From Agapanthus africanus (lineage: Eukaryota; Streptophyta; Magnoliopsida; Asparagales; Amaryllidaceae), in the NCBI GenBank assembly GCA_030015575.1, contig CM057337.1, positions 378,409,582-378,473,581 of the forward strand: a stretch of DNA of 64,000 nucleotides. Direction: 5' to 3'. Position numbers and translations under genes: made by a program. Positions 20,869-32,333 of this stretch are shown one piece after another. Below the pieces are notes generated by a model that saw nothing but the letters and a program-made list of their open reading frames with translations, made no database searches and was not told the DNA's origin. How positions within the stretch are numbered: the first letter of the stretch is position 1; each line of letters opens with the position of its first letter.

Positions 20869-23088
20869 TGTAGGGTTCCTAGGCACACTATAGAGGTCTC
20901 ACAAGGCATCAACCATGCCAATTTCAAATTTTATGGGTGCCGAGAAACCCTAATACGGATCGTTAACTAGAAATTTAGGCGATAAACGGAACTTGTTAAC
21001 ATCTTAATTAAAGGAGAGAGGCTACAACCTTTGTAGATCCGGTTCTCCACTTCCTTAGCTCGACGTACGCGTCCTCCCGCTATCCATCTCGAATCCCAAA
21101 CTCAAACGTCGGCTTCATCGGAGAATTGGGCGGACTAGGTTGTCGGCTTCGTGCCGAAGATGATCTACGTCGAGGTTTCACAAGTTCAAGCTCCGACTTC
21201 ACCAAGTTGTGAAACTTGTGAAGAAAACACCCAAAACAACTTGGCAAGAGGCAGAGGGTGAAGAAATAGGAGGTGGGTTCACTTTGGAATTGGATTTCTC
21301 ACTTTAGATCTCAAGTTGCCATTGATGGCATCAAGTTTTCTATCTTGAAGAAGAAGATGAAAAAGAAGAAAGAATATGATAAGTGTTGAATTAAAATGAA
21401 AAATAATTCAGTACTTATCATAAGCAAACCATAGTTGAGTGTAGAGAATAGACCATGGTTACTTGGATGGGTTAGGGTTAAGCATGAAGACAAGAATGGT
21501 TAAGAAGTCAAAGCTTCATGAAGCTTCAACTAGAAACAAAGAAAGCCACCATTCTCATCTTTAACTTTTCCAAATAAATAAATAAACAAATAAATAAATA
21601 AATGAATATGCAAAACCCTAATTATCAAATTAACCATGGTTTAATTCTATACACTTAACTAAATGATCAAGTATCATCAAACATGATACAAATATGTGCA
21701 CAAAAGTATATCACATATACTTCTTGCACATCAAGTGAGAAAATCCATATAAAGTGAACTAGTACTAGCTAATGCAAAGTAATATATCAAATATATAATT
21801 ATACATTAAATCATTAAATCAACACTTGACTTAACGATCCGGTCATATCGCATATAACCGACTAGTATTCTATGTATCGGCTTATCGAATCAATGATTCG
21901 ATAACTAGGTCATATCGAATATAACCAATCGATACATCCATCGTGAGAATGAAATACGGTATCACATACACGCATTATTCTCGGTCCTGCACATATCTCA
22001 TATGCGCTCCTATTTCGTTTCGCTTGAGCCAGGAAACCTCTGTGTAGGACTCTAAAGACTCGTCAATACGCCGGTAGCAGATGATGATCATATCAAGCAC
22101 CCACAAGCCGCAAGCGGTCTGCTAAACGTAACGGCCATCCGGGTATTGAGCGATCAGAAGATCGACAAGCTAGCCCGCTCACACTCCTGTGAATCCAACC
22201 AGTAACACTTACCGTACAGTCCGGTCTGTTCGTCTGATATGTCGCATATCAAGTCTAGGGGTGGTAAACGTCAGACCCCAATAACCGATAAGTCGTGCCG
22301 ATGTGAGGCTCATAACGGGTCGAGAAACTACTGGTAACACTTACCAGCAAATCTCTGATCAGCCCTGGCCAGGGACTTCCCTGTTACGGCCAATCGAGCA
22401 CTGCGCAACATCAACCCCCAATACCGGGAGAGACGAAACCCCTCCTATCGCTCATTGCCTCCATGTGACTCGAGACTGTACCCAAAGACCACCGTTTTGC
22501 ACGCCCTCATGGACGTGGTAAGGTGGAGATCAAAGCACAGTGGGAATCACATAAGACTCTATGACGATCTCGGGTCTACAGACTAACCTGTACAAGTGTC
22601 ACCTGAGAACTGCCATCTGACGTGAGGTATAATACCATCTGGGAGTTCTCGGCGAGTCCGTACAGTGTACCCAGTCTCCACTGAGCACCCGTATACCATC
22701 TTTGATGTCAAACACCAATGGATATGGGATCATCCACCGCCCATCTCATTGGTCGAGAAGCGTATACGCTAGTCTACACTGGTATATCGATGCCCCGTCT
22801 CGATACACCCACGACTAGGGACCATGAATGATGTACTTATGCACTACCATGTCCCCACTAGTATGATCTGCATCATAGTCCAGGTAGTCAAGTACACATC
22901 CTAAGGGCTTTATCAACATGTAACTATAAGACAGTTTAAAGAGACAAGTGTACATGTTAAGATAAAGAGGAACCAGATAGCATACTATCATATCGAGCAA
23001 GAAAGTCATCTCTATATATGTCCAAGCATCCAATATAATATACATCATCTGTACAATACTGGCTTCTAGGGCATACATACAACTAACA
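20869..23088 (-). repeat. Element A right LTR (its 5' LTR)
   Basis: 2220 bp, the same length as 2042-4261 and colinear with it. It carries the LTR hairpin at 22605-22650 (GAGAACT/AGTTCTC). Differences from the left copy cluster in the first 300 bp from the PBS side. Confidence 0.93.
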
Positions 23089-23093
23089 AGTTT
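23089..23093. repeat. Target-site duplication of A, right copy (agttt)
   Basis: Matches 2037-2041. The element C integrase homology restarts immediately after it. Confidence 0.93.
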
Positions 23094-23800
23094 CACAAGA
23101 TGTAAATTCAAACTGATTTAAATATGCATCTTCATGTAACTTCAGCTAGTCGGGTCGCATTGATATGACCTAGTCTACAATACCTCAAGACGAATTTGTT
23201 CATTTCTGAACTCTTCCTCGTGTGTGTGTTCCGTATACTAAGAACTGTAGTTTGATTTAGAACATTAATGCTTTTAGATAACGTGCCTGAACCGATCAAC
23301 TTTTGATATAGGAAATGTTCAAAACATTATCCAACAATACAGAATTTTATCATTTCTTATCTAATAAAGAGACTGATATGATTTTGTATATCAGGTTCGG
23401 TATCTAATAACATTCGTTCAGAATCAATGTATTGGTAATACAGGGTGACAGTGACCAACAGACTTGGCTGCAACACTTGCCCCGTTTTCTGCCTCATGAA
23501 ACTTATCACCCGTTCTCAGTTCTCTACCTTTCTGTAGCCCTATGTAACATATTACATATCTGGGATCCTGATCCGGTATCACATACCCAGGACGTAAAGG
23601 ATACTGAGAAACAGTTCTCTGTAATGAACACACCCGAAGATGATGCATCATATGCACTTTCTTTGTTTGGGTGGCACAGGAATTCTGGTAATCCCCAATT
23701 TCCTGCTCTGTCTTATAACAATTATAAGTTGGAGCGGGACCAACGTTCCCCAGCTCAGTATAACAAGCGGGTTCGGTCAATAATCCGTATTATTATCTTG
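23094..23800 (-). pseudogene. Element C remnant: integrase N-terminus, protease, short gag tail
   Basis: Continuation of the 1-2041 remnant on the minus strand. Integrase zinc-finger and pre-integrase sequence occupies 23094-23420 in broken frames. The protease codons for DTGSGS lie near 23565-23585, out of frame with the longest open stretch. Upstream is the same short start as in A (TEPACYT near 23770). No gag domain is present, as in A. A shared gag-less structure in two separately inserted copies suggests a family trait. Confidence 0.8.
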
Positions 23801-24259
23801 ATTAAGGCGTGATATGGTCGCTACCAGGAGAGAGAGAGAAGAAAACACTCAGCGTGCGCTCTTTCAAGAATAGATTGGTTATTATTTTATCTAATCAGGA
23901 TGGCTCCCACTGCTTTTTATCAAATCTTCCTTCAAACCCTAAAAGGAAAGACTAGCCGGGATTAATTACACACTACAAGTTCGCCAATCTTTCAGCCAGG
24001 CCAGTGTCGGTACTTTGAGGGAGGTCCCCCGTGCTTTCGCATGAACCTAATTAATGTAAACCTCGTTTTCCCAGAGGCGTAACCTCGTTAACACCTTTCT
24101 AGACACCTACTTGATCGGCTAATTGTAATGTGTAAAACTCTCCCAGGAGTAACTCTTACTCACAGCTGGTATCGGGATCCAACTATCTCATAGAAGGTAT
24201 GCAATCTCATTTCAAATTTCAACACTTGAAATTCCCGATAATATTTTGCCCCTAGCGTG

Positions 24260-24469
24260 CTATGACCTTGACGCATGCCAAACAACCCATAGTCCGCTAG
24301 TCAAGTTCAACCCGTACATTTCTTGATTGAATTAAACCCACCCGCATGACCCTTGACGCATGCCAAACAACGCCGTACGAATACCCTAATCCAATCGCAT
24401 CGTATGCTAGCAGATAAGCACTAGTTAGCTACCGTACACTACGCCTTGACGCATGCCAAACAACCGCAG
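24260..24469 (-). promoter_or_regulatory. Three-hairpin leader array, element C copy
   Basis: Stem-loops at 24260-24292, 24343-24379 and 24439-24469, with head TTGGC-ATGC-GTCAA. The third stem CTGCG/CGTAG keeps pairing through a G-U pair where A has CTACG/CGTAG. The second has one mismatch. Confidence 0.68.
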
Positions 24470-24612
24470 CACGAATACTAACTAGTGCTTATCTGAAATG
24501 ACGGAGGGCTACGACAGGTTTTTCTGAAAACCTTTTGCGTAATGAACTTGATATCATTGAAGAATCAATTGATTTTAAAATGGAGTGCTTTTGAGGCTTT
24601 TCTAGTTTTGCT

Positions 24613-24795
24613 AAAGGAGTCACTCCCGGTGAAGGGATCGTCGGTCCTTTCCTCGTCGAATGAAGTGCGGGATATATCATATATATCACTGTGCAAAGCA
24701 GAAACTATAGAAGCTATCAAAAGACAAAACGAGTGTGTAGCATCTGCCAGTTATTACTAAAGGAGTCACTCCCGGTGAAAAGATCTTGGTCCTTT
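24613..24795 (-). repeat. Tandem UUCACC hairpins, element C copy
   Basis: Two copies of a module of about 150 bp. The first hairpin (24613-24650) has outer stem AAAGGA/TCCTTT and inner TCCC-UUCACC-GGGA. The second (24759-24795) keeps the outer stem but has a weakened inner stem. Each is preceded on its strand by a gcaaagca-type box and a CATTCGA-centred small hairpin. Confidence 0.65.
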
Positions 24796-25824
24796 CCTCA
24801 TCGAATAAGGTGCAGGATATATCACATATACCGCTGTGCAAAGCAAGAACTGTAGCTACCTGTTTTATTTTTAAAATTCGATTCTACAACATCTTAGGTT
24901 TCTTTTATTTCATTAATCATATTAATGAAGTCCCATCATTTAAATACCTAAACATCACAGATAAATACGACATACACTTATGCCATCCGCATTCGCCTCG
25001 ATGTCCCTTCGTGCACCGTTAGGTTAAATAACTAACGGCAGAGCAGGGCAGGGCTAGCGCGGGTGTAAAACATAAGTAAATCTATATAATATATCATATA
25101 TACTATATACTGTATCTATCACAGAACATCACATGATCACATCACAGATATCGCAGCAGAAGAAACATATGAAATATTGGATATACTAGGACGTCCGTGT
25201 TCTCAATACGAGCCAGTATAAAACACGGATTCCACGGTCGCGATGAATAGCCAAACCCACACCCCTAGACCCCTACGAGAGCGGCAAGCAACCCTACCAA
25301 TTCTAGAGTTAGGAGACCCGGACTCGACTCCTCGAGTTGGTCTCCCACTGGACTCCAAAAACCGGTTACTTGTGCTCCCCTCCTTGGGTCTATCCTAGTG
25401 CGGAAAAGTAAATAATATACAAAGGGTGACATCTTCCGCAACCTGGAAGTGCCCCAATAAAAGAATATTACATACCAGTTTTTACATGAATGAAAATGAA
25501 AAACACTCATCTCACATAAAAACCCCCGGCTATTCAAACACGACGATCCAATATAACATATCCAGCAACACAAAACATCACATGTCATCAACGTAAGTAA
25601 ATATGCGCATCCCAATTGTCGTCGACATATAGCAACGAAACCGGCGATATCACATATTACACTTACGGTCACAGAAAAGAAAGTGTAAAACTACAACAGT
25701 TGGAATCCGCAACCACCTCAGACATCGCATGCCTGACCAAATGAATTTCTTAGACATCGCATGCCTAACAATTATAAACCCCGCATTTTAGTCCCATTAT
25801 CGAAAACACTTTTCAATATCAAGT

Positions 25825-26097
25825 CGGGCAATTCAACAAGATTCCCGACATCCTGATCGAATGCTCGTCGCAAACTTCAGTAGACGGCCACACCCCCGAC
25901 GCCGTCGACGAAGTGCACCAAGGCGGAACACCGCCACCGCGAGCACCCGAACGGATGCTTTCGGCGACGGGGTTCTCCTACAGTCACTTGGTCGGGGCTA
26001 TGGAGTGAGGCTGTCTATTAAGTTTACCCGGCGAGTATCCGCGTACGCTACGTGATTGCGACGGACTTTTGATCACATCAAAATTCCGTGGCAACCG
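25825..26097 (+). other. Foreign GC-rich 273-bp insertion in element C leader
   Basis: Absent from the otherwise colinear A leader (near 19990-20010). It is flanked by the direct repeat atcaagt at 25818-25824 and 26098-26104. It is much richer in GC than its surroundings. One plus frame is open from the insertion edge for about 60 codons to a TGA near 26007, with mostly C or G at third positions, followed by non-coding sequence. It looks like the 3' end of a transcribed gene, host or viral, copied into DNA. The protein was not recognised, and no poly(A) tail or clear terminal inverted repeats were seen. Confidence 0.7.
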
Positions 26098-26713
26098 ATC
26101 AAGTGAGACTAAACCGCTAGATTTATAACATTCATTCAGTTATCTCATAACTCTTTGTGAATTTCAATTATTGTATCCCTATTCCAGATAATTAGAAAAT
26201 GTTAAACTTTTCGATCGAACATTCAAACACCCAAGTTTTCCCGATACTTATCAACACATGAAACAAGTTCAAAGACATTCACTTCATGCCTCAGTACCAA
26301 CGGTCCAGCCAACGCCTCACATGTGGCACGCCGTACTGCCCCAAACCCGAAGGTTCAAAGGGCAGTTCAAGATGGTCACATAATCGAGTTAAGGTTTGTT
26401 GTCTTCTAGAGGGACCATCGCGTTACTTGCACTACTTAGAACGTCTTTAAACCACGGAAAAATCCAACACTTGGAAATTTCCGGACAGGGAAAAAATTGG
26501 GTATTTGTATCCGGTCGAACTTTTTAACATATTCAAAAAATTATCCGGAATCCACATAGACAAAATCTGATACTCCGATCGAATCATCGAATCCCCAAAA
26601 CAACCCCAGAAAATGCAACTCTTGAATAAATATTAAAAATTCCCATAAAATCCAGCACCAGAAAAGAGGAATTACTGTGCAAAAACGGGAAGCTGACGTC
26701 ATCAATTGGCCGC

Positions 26714-26750
26714 GGAACCGCCGCAGAAGCTAGGCTTCTGCCGCGGTTCC
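26714..26750 (-). other. GC-rich leader hairpin, element C copy
   Basis: GGAACCGC-G-GCAGAAGC pairs with GCTTCTGC-G-GCGGTTCC around a 3-base loop. A has CCTAAGC/GCTTAGG in the apical part at the same place, so both arms changed together. Confidence 0.65.
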
Positions 26751-26941
26751 GCCGCAGTTTGGACTGTTCATGAGTAAAATTTTGCACCGTGATTCTTAGA
26801 TTTCCCTGCTGAATTTTTTAAGCATTTTTATTCTAGAAAAAACCCAGTTTTTAGAAAAAGTCCAGAGAGCATGTTCCGGGTTAGGGTTTTGGTTCGATCG
26901 GACTTCAAACATCGTCAAGACTTCGCCTAAGGCTCTAGCTA

Positions 26942-26955
26942 GGCTCTGATACCAC
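26942..26955 (-). promoter_or_regulatory. Primer-binding site of C
   Basis: The minus strand reads GTGGTATCAGAGCC, directly after the LTR end. Confidence 0.9.
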
Positions 26956-29179
26956 TGTAGGGTTCCTAGGCACACTAATGAGGTCTCACAAGGCATCAAC
27001 CATGCCAATTTCAAATTTTACGGGTGCCGAGAAACCCTAATACGGATCGTTAACTAGATGTATAGGCGACAAAGCAACTAGTTAACAACTTAACTACGAG
27101 TAAACGGAAATACAACCTTTGTAGATCCGGTCCTCCACCTCCATAGCTCCGCAATGAAGTCTCCTCGCTGTCCAAATGGAAACCCGGGCTCTAGCGTCGG
27201 CTTCATCGGAGAAATGGGCGGGCTAGGTCATCGACTTCGTGCCGAAGATGATCTACGTCGAGGCATCACTAGATCAAGCTCCAACTTCACCAAGTCAAGA
27301 AAACTTGTGAAGGAAACACACTCTACTACTTGGCAAGAGGTAGAGGATGATGAAATAGGAAGTGGGTTCACTTTAGAATTGGATTTCTCACTCATTTTCA
27401 TCAATCACCATTGATGGAATCAAGGTTCTTCATCTTGAAGAAGAAGAAGAAGATGATGATGATATTATGATAAGTATTTCTAAAATGAATAATAAAATCA
27501 ATACTTATCATATGCTAACCTTAGTTAGGTGTAGAGAATAGACTAGGGTTAAGTGGAATGGTTAGGGTTAAGCATGAGACAAAATGGTCACCAAGTCAAA
27601 GCTTCATGAAGCTTCATAATACAAACAAAGTTAGCAACCATTTTTCTCTTTATGCTTTTCATTTTCCATAAAGAATAAATCAATAAATAAATGAATAAGA
27701 AAATGAAAGGAAAACCCTATCCATTACACAACCATGGTTTAATCTTTACACATGCTCAAGTTAGCATGTATAATCAAACATGATACAAACTTGTGTACAA
27801 AAGTATATCACATATACAATGTGCACAATCCAAGTGAGAAAATCCATTTAAAGTGAACCAATACTAGTTAATGCAAAGTAATATATCAAATATATAATTA
27901 TGCATTAAATCATCAAATCAACACTTGATTTAACGATCCGGTCATATCGCATATAACTGACTAGTATCCAATGTATCGGTTTATCGAATCAACCCTCGAT
28001 TCGATAACTAGGTTATATCGCATATAACCATTCGATACATTCATCGCGAGAATAGAATATGGTATCACATACACGAATCATTCTCGGTCCCGCACATATC
28101 TTATATGCGCTCCTATTTCATTTCGCTTGAGCCAGGATACCTCTGTGTAGGACTCTAAAGACTCGTCAATACGCCGGCAGCAGGTGATGATCATATCAAA
28201 CACCCACAAGCCGCAAGCGGTCTGCTAAACGTAACGGCCACCCGGGTATTGTGCGATCAGAAGATCGACGAGCAAGCCTGCTCACACTCCAGTGAATCCA
28301 ACCAGTAACACTTACCGTACAGTCCGGTCTGTTCGTCTGATATGTCGCATATCTCGCCTAGGGGTGGTAAACGTCAGACCCCAACAGCTCGATAAGTCGT
28401 GTCGATATGAGGTCTATAACAATTCGAGAAACTACTGGTAACACTTAACAGTAAATCTCAGCAACCCTGGCCAGGGATTTCCGGTTATAGCCAATCGAAC
28501 ACAGCGCAACATCAACTCCCTATACCGGGAGAGACGAATCCCCTCCTATCGCTCATTGCCTCTATGTGATTCGGGACTGTACCCAAAAACCACCGTTTTG
28601 CACGCCCTCTTGGACGTGGTAAGGTAGAAATCAAAGCACAGTGGGAACCACACAAGACTCTATGACGATCTCGGGTCAACAGACTACTCTGTACCAGTGT
28701 CACCAGAGAACTGCCATCTGACGTAAGGTATAATACCATCTGGGATTTCTCGGCGAGTCCGTCCAGTGTACCCAGTCTCCACTGAGCACCCGTATATCAT
28801 CTCTGATGTCAAACACCAATGGATATGGGATCATCCATCGCCCATCTATATGGGTCGAGAAGGTATACGCTAGTCTACTTTGGTATATCGATGCCCCGTC
28901 TCGATATACCCACGACTAGGGACTTTGAAGGATGTACTTATAGACTATCATGTCCCCACTAGTATGATCTGCATCATAGTCCAGGGAATCAAGTACACAT
29001 CCTAAGGGCTTTACCAACATGTAACAGAGAGACAAACAGTATACACGTTAAGGTAAAGAGCAAGCAGATAGCATACTATCATGTCGAGCAAGAAAGTCCT
29101 CCCTATATATGTCCAAGCATCCACTACAATATACATCCAATGTACAGTAATGGCCTCTAAGGCATACATATAACTAACA
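26956..29179 (-). repeat. Element C right LTR (its 5' LTR)
   Basis: 2224 bp, of the same family as the A LTRs but visibly more diverged, with indels. Its ends tgtaggg and ctaaca are the same. The left LTR of C is off-window. Confidence 0.9.
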
Positions 29180-30757
29180 TTGGATTCACATCACATGTGA
29201 GGGTTAAAGCTAGGAAGAAGAAGGAGGAGAGAAGAAGGAGAGAGAATGTGTTTCTGATAATGAGAGAGTTCAAACATGAGAAAATGATATATTGCAAATG
29301 AAATAATTGAAGCATATAATATAAAATTAGCACCATGCTTCAATAGTGATTCCAAAACAATATAAAATTAAAACAACCCATTCTTGCAACCAAGCTTGGA
29401 CTTTCTTATTTCCACCTCATTTATTTATTTTCATAAAATAAATAATGACATTATGAGGTGGCACCTTCTAGAAGGTATTCTTGTAAGAATTACAAGAATA
29501 CACCTCCTTCGTATACCATATACCGTATACCCGTATCCGAATTCCGAAAAATACGAATACCATTAATCCAATAGTATAATATCGATATCCGGGTTAAACC
29601 AAAGACTACCAGTATTACCGTTCCGATTATTATTCCTGTAACAATTACACGAATATATTCGAAACCCTGTCGTAACACCTTACGGCTGCCGTAACAACTT
29701 ACGGCCTCTACATCTTTCGCCTGAACGAGGGAACCCTCTATGTGGGACTCTAAACACTCGACAGTATGCTGGCAGTGGGTTTAACCATAAGCACGTCAGC
29801 GGCACTAGTTGTGTGTAACGGCTACCCAGGTACACGACGAAAAGGTGGCCGACGAGCGAACTCATCGCAACCTCTACGAGCCTGAAAGCAACACTTACCG
29901 TACAGTCCGGTCTCTTCGTCTGATACGTTGCATATGAAGTCTAAGGGTGGTAAATGACAGACCCCAGTAACTTTATAATTCATGCTGATTAACGGTACAT
30001 AACGTTTTGAGAAACTACTGATAACACTTATCAGTAAATCTTGAGAACCCTGGCCAGGGATTTGATATTATGGACGATCAAGCATAGCGCGACATCAACT
30101 CCCTATACCGGGAGAGACGAAACCCCTCCTATCACTCACTGCCTCCATGCGATTCGGGACTGTACCCAAAATCCACATGTTTGCACGACTCAGTAGAGCC
30201 GTGGTAGGGAGGAAATCAAAGCACGGTGGGAAACACACAAGACACTATGACGATCTCGGGTCTACAGACTAACCTGTACAAGTGTCGCCAGATAACTGCT
30301 ATCTGACAATAGGTATATATACCATTTAAGAGTTCTCGGCGAGTCCTGTTCGGTGTACCCATTCTCCAATGAGCACCTGTGCACAATCTTTGATGTCAAA
30401 CACCAATGGTTGTGGAATCAACCATCGCCCTTAAGGTCAAGAAACGTACACACTAGTCTATTCTGGTAAAACCGATGCCCTATCTCGATATACCCTCGAC
30501 TAGAAACTATTAAAGGATATGCTTATAGACTGTCCAGGCCCCACAAGTATGATCTCATCATAATCCTGGTAGTCAAGCATAATCCTAAGGGCTTCATCAA
30601 CATGCATATAACGATATGAAATACAACACAACTCATCACATGTTAAGATGAAGATAAACCCGATAGCGTACTATCATTTCGAGCAAAGATTATTTCTATA
30701 CATAGACATACCTAGCATCCTATACAATATAGGCCTCTAGGGCATATATATCTAACA
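29180..30757 (-). repeat. Element D left LTR (its 3' LTR), truncated by C insertion
   Basis: Colinear with 48735-50304. It begins with ttgga, which is the presumed TSD of C and is present once in the intact right LTR at 48735-48739. About 390 bp of this LTR therefore lies beyond C, outside the window. It ends atctaaca. Confidence 0.9.
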
Positions 30758-30772
30758 ATCTCCCACTTGCAC
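30758..30772 (-). promoter_or_regulatory. Polypurine tract of D
   Basis: The minus strand reads GTGCAAGTGGGAGAT beside the LTR, identical to that of A. Confidence 0.85.
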
Positions 30773-30812
30773 TAAGGCATGTAGTTAATGCAATAAGTAC
30801 CCACTGTCTGTA

Positions 30813-31862
30813 CTAGAACCAGTTGCCGGCATACCGGATACCCAACAGCTCGAATAGTTTCTCAAACTGGACTTGAGGGATGGCCTTGGTGAATGGATCT
30901 GTTGTGTTGTCTTTCATGTCTACTCTCCTTACCTCGATGTCCTGGCGATCCACTATCTCCCTAATGAGGTGATACCGCCTCAAGATATGTCTAGATTTCT
31001 GATGAGACCTTGGTTCCTTTTCCAAAGCCATGGTTCCATTGTTATCGCAATATAGTCGTATTGGATTAGCAATGGATGGAACCACTTGATGTTCGGAAAT
31101 GAAGTTCCACATCCAGACTGCCTCTTTTGCGGCATCATTAGCAGCAATATACTTAGCTTCCATCGTGGAGTCAGCGACGGTATCTTATTTGGAACTCTTC
31201 TAACATACCGCCCCTCCATTTAGGGTAAATGCAAACCCTGAGATGGACTTACTATCATCCTTGTCGCTCTGGAAGCTGCATTCGATAAAGCCCTCCATTC
31301 GGAGATCTCCGTTACCATACACCAAGAATATTTATTTAGTTCTTCTCAAGTACTTCAGAATGTCCTTCACAGTAGTCCCGTGTTTCTCTCCTGGGTTGGA
31401 TTGATACCTGCTTACTGCACTTAGTGCATAAGCTACATCTGGACGAGTACACAACATCGCATACATTATAGACCCTACTGCTGAAGCGTAGGGAATTATG
31501 CTTATGCGAGCCCTTTCCTCATCAGTCTTTGGAGAGGGTGATCCCGTGACAAGTGTGTAAATTACCCCTCTTGGAATCTTCCATACTAAACCTCTTTAGT
31601 ATGGTGTCTATATATCTCAAATGGGACAATCCCAATAATTTCTTAGATCTATCTTTATAGATCTTAATCCCCAGAATGTATGAGGCATCACCTATGTCTT
31701 TCATGGAGAACCTCTGCGATAAGAATAGTTTGACCGATTGTAGCATAGGAATATCATTTCCTATCAAGAGAATGTTGTCCAAGTACTATACGAGGAATGT
31801 AATAGTACTCTCTACAATCCTTTTATAAATACATTGTTCATCCACATTTTTTATAAAACCAA
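30813..31862 (-). pseudogene. Element D reverse transcriptase C-terminal part and RNase H
   Basis: Minus-strand continuation of D pol left of E. The reverse transcriptase motif reads YLDN instead of YVDD, so a catalytic aspartate is lost, and an in-frame stop precedes it. RNase H keeps MEAKYIAANDAAKEA and ends ADPFTKAIP-like (TTDPFTKAIP). Frameshifts lie between 31163 and 31522. Confidence 0.88.
31858..31862. repeat. Target-site duplication of E, left copy (accaa)
   Basis: The bases accaa precede E and recur at 43258-43262. Joining the flanks restores the D reverse transcriptase reading. Confidence 0.95.
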
Positions 31863-32294
31863 TGTAACACCTTAGAATGTGTTTTGTGGCTAATTACATT
31901 TTTATGTATGGTTTTTAATAAAAAGTTTACCAAATTAAGTTTAAATATTTTATCCTATTTAATGAGTATTTTATTAGAATTTTTTTAGGCACACACACAC
32001 TTGTGCATGATAACTAGGGTTGTTTTTGGGGTTAAACATGATTAGCAATCATGGTTAGCTAACTATTTTCCATAATCTAGTTTTATGTTTTGTTTAATGT
32101 GTATGGTTGTTTTTAAATAAAATGAATTTAAAAGGATTTTAAATTGGTTTGAATGTTGACTTTATGTGAGAGAGGGGGCATGGGAAGCATGGTGTGAGCC
32201 ATGCCTCATTATGAGGGAAGAGAGAGAGAAGGGGGGTTCTTGGCTTTGTTCTCTCATTTCTCCTCTCATTTTCTCTTTCTCTCATTCTCTCTCA

Positions 32295-32333
<39 letters not shown>

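Larger units (their letters stand above)
2042..23088 (-). mobile_element. Element A: gag-deficient Ty1/Copia retrotransposon carrying nested B
   Basis: Complete minus-strand element with two LTRs of equal length (2220 bp), a primer-binding site, a polypurine tract and a perfect 5-bp TSD. Without nested B it is about 10.6 kb. By eye the LTRs differ at roughly 40 positions (about 1.8 percent), older than B and younger than its host C, as nesting requires. The coding part begins with a short tail of gag only. Protease, integrase and reverse transcriptase/RNase H are recognisable but broken by a frameshift and a stop. Confidence 0.93.
23801..26941 (-). promoter_or_regulatory. Element C leader
   Basis: Leader colinear with that of A. 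It contains a GNRA-type hairpin (24030-24043), the three-hairpin array, both tandem UUCACC hairpins, the CGTTAG-type hairpin near 25017-25037 and the GC-rich hairpin (26714-26750). A foreign GC-rich segment (25825-26097) interrupts it. This copy is useful because the site where B entered A is uninterrupted here. Confidence 0.75.
1..29179 (-). mobile_element. Element C: Ty1/Copia retrotransposon, left LTR off-window, split by A
   Basis: Minus-strand Copia element. Its 5' LTR (26956-29179), primer site and leader are on the right. Its gag-pol remnant reads leftward, stops at 23094 and resumes at 2041 on the other side of element A. Joining the flanks restores the integrase zinc-finger region seen uninterrupted in A around 6790-6840. 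The window begins a few tens of bases inside the expected junction with the left LTR, judged by alignment to A near 4290. C belongs to the same family as A: both lack most of gag and their LTRs are alike. Confidence 0.88.

Noticed and set aside
25861..26055. 64-codon Arg-rich frame in the C insert as the likely protein
   Set aside because: The frame open from the insert edge and ending near 26007 has more gene-like third-position GC. The Arg-rich one is probably a shadow of GC-rich codons.
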